From assembly GCF_014202115.1 (NCBI RefSeq), contig NZ_JACHFW010000003.1:124001-188000 (forward strand): a stretch of 64,000 nucleotides of DNA. Direction: 5' to 3'. Of the stretch, positions 60,626 to 64,000 are shown one piece after another. The number at the start of each line of letters is the position of its first letter. Within the stretch, counting starts at the first letter, position 1. The notes under the pieces were generated by a model, which was not told the origin of the DNA, did no database searches, and was given only the letters and a program-made list of their open reading frames with translations. This DNA is from Catenibacillus scindens (GTDB taxonomy: Bacteria > Bacillota > Clostridia > Lachnospirales > Lachnospiraceae). Made by a program: the position numbers and the translations under genes.

Positions 60626-61144
60626 TCACATCATGAGTCCTGCAAGAACCATACTGGCTCCCGTACCTGCGGCAGTTGCCAGAAGAGCGCCTTTGAGGGT
60701 GTACCGGGTTTTTGTGATCTTAGCCGCCATAAAATAAACGGACATGGTATAAAAAATCGTCTCTGTGCTGGATAAGATCAGAGAAGCGGCCAGCCCATTG
60801 TAGGAATCCGTCCCGTAATTTTTATAAATATCCAGCAAAAGGCCAGTGGACGCTGATGAGGAGAACATTTTCACAATAACCAGCGTAAAGACTTCTACAG
60901 CCATATGGAGCTTATCAAGAAGCGGCCCCATAACATCCCCCAGCAGGTCGAAAGCGGACGAGGCCCGCAAAACTCCCACAGCCAGCATCAGTCCCGCCAG
61001 CGTTGGCAAAATGTCGGCGACAATGCCAAGCCCCTCTTTAGCCCCTTCCACAAATGTGTCGTATACCTTAACTTTTGCCCGGACGCCGTAAACCACAATA
61101 AGGATGACAACCACAGGCAAAATATATGCTGAAAACGCTGCCAT
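60626..61144 (-). CDS. spmB: Spore maturation protein B
   Basis: A 172-residue membrane protein of the nucleoside-recognition (Gate) family. VYDTFVEGAKEGLGIVADIL, MFSSSASTGLLLDIYKNYGT and SSTETIFYTMSVYF are SpmB motifs. SpmA and SpmB together help dehydrate the spore core and are normally adjacent, with SpmA first. Here no SpmA gene is seen upstream: the 360 bases before it hold only a short unknown frame. Confidence 0.92.
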   Translation of the reverse strand: MAAFSAYILPVVVILIVVYGVRAKVKVYDTFVEGAKEGLGIVADILPTLAGLMLAVGVLRASSAFDLLGDVMGPLLDKLHMAVEVFTLVIVKMFSSSASTGLLLDIYKNYGTDSYNGLAASLILSSTETIFYTMSVYFMAAKITKTRYTLKGALLATAAGTGASMVLAGLMM

Positions 61145-61200
61145 TTTCCGGTCACCGCCTTAAACACCCTTTAGTCCATCCTATGTGAGCGCCGCCAGTT

Positions 61201-61437
61201 TTATGTCCTTCGGCCCCTTTTTTCAGGTCCGCGCCAGACGCATCCTCCATGTCCGCCATTTTGTCCACGGCATTTTTTTTCATGACAATTTTTTCCAGAG
61301 CAATTTTTCCCAAATCCATCCAGGATCTTTTCCACATCCTTGAGGGAATGCCACATCTGCTCCATTTTTTTACACATACACTGGTGATCATATATTGCCA
61401 GAGTGATCTTCTTTTGAATGTCCCGGGTCAGGCTCAT
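61201..61437 (-). CDS. Short hypothetical protein, possibly frameshifted
   Basis: The ATG at 61437 has AGGAGTG upstream and opens MSLTRDIQKKITLAIYDHQC then MCKKMEQMWHSLKDVEKILD, plausible coding sequence with four cysteines. From about 61310 the frame becomes Cys/Gly/Arg-rich, while another frame (MDLGKIALEKIVMKKNAVDK then MADMEDASGADLKK...) reads naturally to a stop near 61154. A slip at a GGGAAAAATTG run would join them into about 95 residues. No family recognised; it occupies the place where spmA would be. Confidence 0.45.
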   Translation of the reverse strand: MSLTRDIQKKITLAIYDHQCMCKKMEQMWHSLKDVEKILDGFGKNCSGKNCHEKKCRGQNGGHGGCVWRGPEKRGRRT

Positions 61438-61509
61438 CCTATCACTCCTGTTTTCATAGTCTTTAGTGTATTTTATGCAAAGTCCGCCCTTATGTGCGCC
61501 CGAAAACGC

Positions 61510-62145
61510 CTATCGGTAAGCCACCAGGCGGCATATAGGATTACCCTTTGCCGTAAAACGCTCCTCATATTCCGTCATAATATTTCCCTGGGCATATTCG
61601 CTGTGATGGAGATCAAAAGTATAGTTTTCCAATGTCCATCCCGCCTCCTTCACCTGCTCCAAAGAGAAATCAAACAGGGGCCGATTGTCTGTCTTAAATG
61701 TCACCCGCCCGTCTTTCTTTAAAAAAGCGTCATAGCGGTTCCAGAATGGCACCGACGTCAGCCTGCGCTTAGCATGGCGGTCTTTCGGCCATGGATCTGA
61801 AAAATTCAGGTAAATCCCTGAAATCTCGTCCTTGTCAAAGGCATCGCAAATATATTCCGCGTCCATTCGGATAAACAAAAGATTGCTGCCTTCAAAATCT
61901 TCCATTTTTTCAAGGGCCCTCACAAGCACACTGGAATATTTCTCAATACCAATATAATTATTTTGAGGATTCTGTCGGGCCATCTCCACAATAAACTTGC
62001 CTTTGCCCATTCCGACTTCAATGAAGATAGGATGGTCATTGCCAAAAAGCCGGCTCCACTGTCCCTTGTGTGCCGCCACCTCCTGTATAACCAGAGAATT
62101 AGCCGCAATAGTTTCTCTTGAACCTTTTACATTTCTTAAACGCAT
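61510..62145 (-). CDS. trmB: tRNA (guanine46-N7)-methyltransferase
   Basis: A 211-residue SAM-dependent methyltransferase. IFIEVGMGKGKFIVEMARQN is the SAM motif, and IYLNFSDPWPKDRHAKRRLT the TrmB signature (DPWPKxRHxKRR). It makes m7G46 in the variable loop of tRNAs. It is preceded by 480 bases without a gene. Start chosen at the ATG with GGAGG just upstream. Confidence 0.95.
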   Translation of the reverse strand: MRLRNVKGSRETIAANSLVIQEVAAHKGQWSRLFGNDHPIFIEVGMGKGKFIVEMARQNPQNNYIGIEKYSSVLVRALEKMEDFEGSNLLFIRMDAEYICDAFDKDEISGIYLNFSDPWPKDRHAKRRLTSVPFWNRYDAFLKKDGRVTFKTDNRPLFDFSLEQVKEAGWTLENYTFDLHHSEYAQGNIMTEYEERFTAKGNPICRLVAYR

Positions 62146-62627
62146 ATCTGTCCGCCTCCCACCCGGATTTCACAGCCGGGCAAAAAGTCTCTCCTTTCAT
62201 CATCCTACGCTTTCATGTGCGGCAAAGCCATCCGCCCGCGCCGCAGATAAAAGCCAATATTCCCTGTTTTCTTGGGTTTTTCTTAGAAACATCTTATACG
62301 AAAACAAATTCACCGTCAATACTCCTGTCCGCCAAATCCTTCTTCGACAGGATTTGACTTTTATTTCTATTTCTATTAAAATGATACAAGCGTCAACGAG
62401 TCATAAGGTCTGCGCTTGCGCAGCCATGCATGACTTTAGGTCGCTGGACGTCCGCTTAGCGCCGACCGAAGCAAAGCGAAGACGCGGGAGTGCGTCAGCA
62501 CGAAGCGATACTCCGTCATAGGCGTCAAAAATATCTTTTGACACCATCATCATTAAAATGCCATATATAAAGGGAGGACGCGACGGATTGAGGAGAAACC
62601 TTCCCCATTCTGCCGTGTAAAGAAAAA
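62146..62627. other. Gap with a GC-rich repeat-like block
   Basis: Within this 482-base gap, 62376-62525 is a GC-rich block containing the palindrome CTGCGCTTGCGCAG and repeated GCGTC/AAGCGA words, set in AT-rich sequence and bracketed by GCGTCAA (about 62387) and GGCGTCAAAA (62521). A GTCAAAA/TTTTGAC dyad follows at 62523-62541. No gene is visible. The block looks like a short inserted repeat. Confidence 0.4.
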
Positions 62628-64000
62628 ATGAAAAGAATCCGATTTATCATTCCGGTCCTGCTCCTTGGTCTGTCTGGGACTTGCGTTCCTGCCTACGCTC
62701 CGTCACTGACAGCCTACGCTTCGGAGACTGCGGCACAGAACCAACCGGAAGAAAACGCCGGGGAGTCATCCTCAGATAATGGCACCTCCGACGAAGAAAC
62801 CGCTGAGACAGAACTGGTTCCACAGCTTTTGGACACAGACAAAGTCTCCACAGATGATATTTTACTGTATAGTTCCGCCTGTGTGGTCATGGATACACAA
62901 AACAATGCCATTTTATACTCTAAAAACCGCTCAGACCGCCATTATCCTGCCAGCACTACAAAAATTCTCACAACTCTCCTGGCGCTGGAACGAACCGATC
63001 TCAGTGACACGATCACTTTTTCTGAGGAAGCTGTGAACAGTATTAACTGGTGGGACAGCTCCAATATGGAACTTGAGCCGGGAGATCAGCTCACGGTAGA
63101 ACAGACCCTCTACGGCGTCATGCTCCAGTCTGCCAACGAGGCTGCCTACGGCCTTGCCGAGTATGTCAGCGGCTCTGTGGACGCCTTTGCTCAGGACATG
63201 ACAGACTACGCCATAAGTCTCGGCTGCCGTATGACCCATTTTACCAACGCCAGCGGGCTTCACGATGATAACCACTACACAACGGCCAAGGATCTGGCCC
63301 TTATTGCCAGCGCCGCCGCCCAAAATGAAGATTTTAGGACAATCACAGGGACGATTAACTACAGTGTGGAAAACATCAATTATAAAGCCATGACTCCGGA
63401 GACAGAAGAATCCCAGGAAGGAGATCATTCCACCGGCAATGAGGCAGCCTCTGAAAGTACGCAAACGACCCCGGAGCTTGTCCCTGAACCTTTCCCTCTG
63501 TACAATCATCACAAAATGGTCAACAATGAATACCCCTATGAAGGGTGTTACGGGGGAAAAACCGGCTATACCGAGGAGGCCAGAAACACCCTTGTAACCT
63601 ATGCCAGGCGGGGAGACATAGATCTGGTATGTGTTGTTATGGACTGCCCCGGCGGCGGTAATTACATTTATGATGATACCGCTCTGGCACTGGATTATTG
63701 TTTTGAAAATTATGAACGGCTTTTAGAAGAATATAACGAGGCCCAGGCACTGCTGGATTATCCTGATATGGCCCTCATGGACTGGTATCACCCTGAGATT
63801 ACCCCTTTGTCCGCTCAGGAAGGTTACTATCCTTATTTAAAGGAATCCATGGCCGTCTATACCCAATATCTGGAAAACCAGGCCTCCCAGGAAACTCTGG
63901 ACGAAGCCATTGAAGACAAATCTCTTGAAGCCTTTATGGAATACTCCCGGATGAACCAGTACCGGCCTCTTATCATCGTCTGCGTTATTCTTTTTGTAGT
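62628..64000 (+). CDS. D-alanyl-D-alanine carboxypeptidase (PBP5 type), partial
   Basis: The first 457 residues are present; the 3' end is cut by the window. A signal peptide (VLLLGLSGTCVPAYAPSLTA) leads to an acidic linker (about 35-75). Active-site motifs are YPASTTK (S109, K112), SAN (168-170) and GKTGY near 312. A negatively charged insert (about 265-295) is not in the core fold. IIVCVILFVV at the cut is a C-terminal membrane anchor. It trims the fifth residue of wall stem peptides. Weak ribosome site. Confidence 0.92.
   Translation, partial: MKRIRFIIPVLLLGLSGTCVPAYAPSLTAYASETAAQNQPEENAGESSSDNGTSDEETAETELVPQLLDTDKVSTDDILLYSSACVVMDTQNNAILYSKNRSDRHYPASTTKILTTLLALERTDLSDTITFSEEAVNSINWWDSSNMELEPGDQLTVEQTLYGVMLQSANEAAYGLAEYVSGSVDAFAQDMTDYAISLGCRMTHFTNASGLHDDNHYTTAKDLALIASAAAQNEDFRTITGTINYSVENINYKAMTPETEESQEGDHSTGNEAASESTQTTPELVPEPFPLYNHHKMVNNEYPYEGCYGGKTGYTEEARNTLVTYARRGDIDLVCVVMDCPGGGNYIYDDTALALDYCFENYERLLEEYNEAQALLDYPDMALMDWYHPEITPLSAQEGYYPYLKESMAVYTQYLENQASQETLDEAIEDKSLEAFMEYSRMNQYRPLIIVCVILFV

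Noticed and set aside
1-64000. tRNA, rRNA, intact insertion sequence or phage genes
   Set aside because: No cloverleaf-like sequences, rRNA-like stretches, transposase or capsid/tail genes were recognised on either strand. The repeats seen are non-coding.

Overview
The window looks like chromosomal DNA of a spore-forming, gut-type Firmicute, most plausibly a Lachnospiraceae/Clostridia member (inference). The grounds are the gene content (spmB, ricT, class III fructose-bisphosphatase, a VanG-type D-Ala-D-Ser gene set, DUF3502 solute-binding lipoproteins, AraC/PadR/MarR regulators), purine-rich GGAGG ribosome sites, frequent TTG starts and moderate GC. I saw no rRNA, tRNA, CRISPR array or intact transposase.

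Layout. 1-3446: sugar locus with two TIM-barrel isomerase-type genes (one only 26 bases inside), an AraC regulator and a GH35-like glycosidase. 3811-10852: one leftward housekeeping operon with overlapping genes: Asp/Glu racemase, a MurE-like ligase, an Orn/Lys/Arg-decarboxylase-fold protein, a guanylate-kinase-like protein, holB, ricT and trmN6. 11055-11285: duplicated hairpin repeat, then an arginase-family gene. 12837-14265: a two-gene set resembling C-glycoside deglycosidase beta and alpha subunits. 14349-20687: toxin-antitoxin genes, a broken AbiEii gene, a FtsX-type ABC exporter and a second, broken toxin-antitoxin pair. 20942-24510: orphan solute-binding lipoprotein, flavodoxin-fold oxidoreductase with a zinc ribbon, and an AraC regulator. 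24589-29624: ATP-grasp ligase, FAD oxidoreductase, MATE exporter, nitroreductase. 29707-34240: decayed solute-binding gene, YafQ/DinJ pair, MarR regulator, RNHCP protein, acetyltransferase and a deleted AAA-ATPase/nuclease gene.

34345-36282 is fbp. 36597-40529 is a vanG-vanXY-vanT set in which VanT is split into separate membrane and racemase genes. 40623-42003 is a HigB toxin with an antitoxin fused to an ImmA/IrrE protease. 42347-45969 holds a pentapeptide protein, a nitrilase-family amidase and an ABC-ATPase-fold protein. 45970-47291 is a scrapyard of truncated genes. 47466-50393 holds PadR plus a DUF1700/DUF4097 protein, an S66 peptidase and an internally deleted flavin reductase. 50601-58100 is a leftward sugar catabolic region (xylulokinase, FucI/AraA-type isomerase, DUF4867 protein, esterase, solute-binding lipoprotein), followed by a GH2 enzyme on the other strand. 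60366-64000 is spmB, trmB and a D-Ala-D-Ala carboxypeptidase cut by the window edge.

Two themes stand out. One is sugar and glycoside use: several glycosidases, isomerases and lipoprotein receptors, including the C-glycoside-cleaving candidate. The other is a dispersed family of structured repeats together with an unusual number of genes carrying internal deletions, concentrated around toxin-antitoxin loci. The best candidate for something undescribed is the hairpin element that keeps the same apical sequence at several sites while its lower stem differs and re-pairs.
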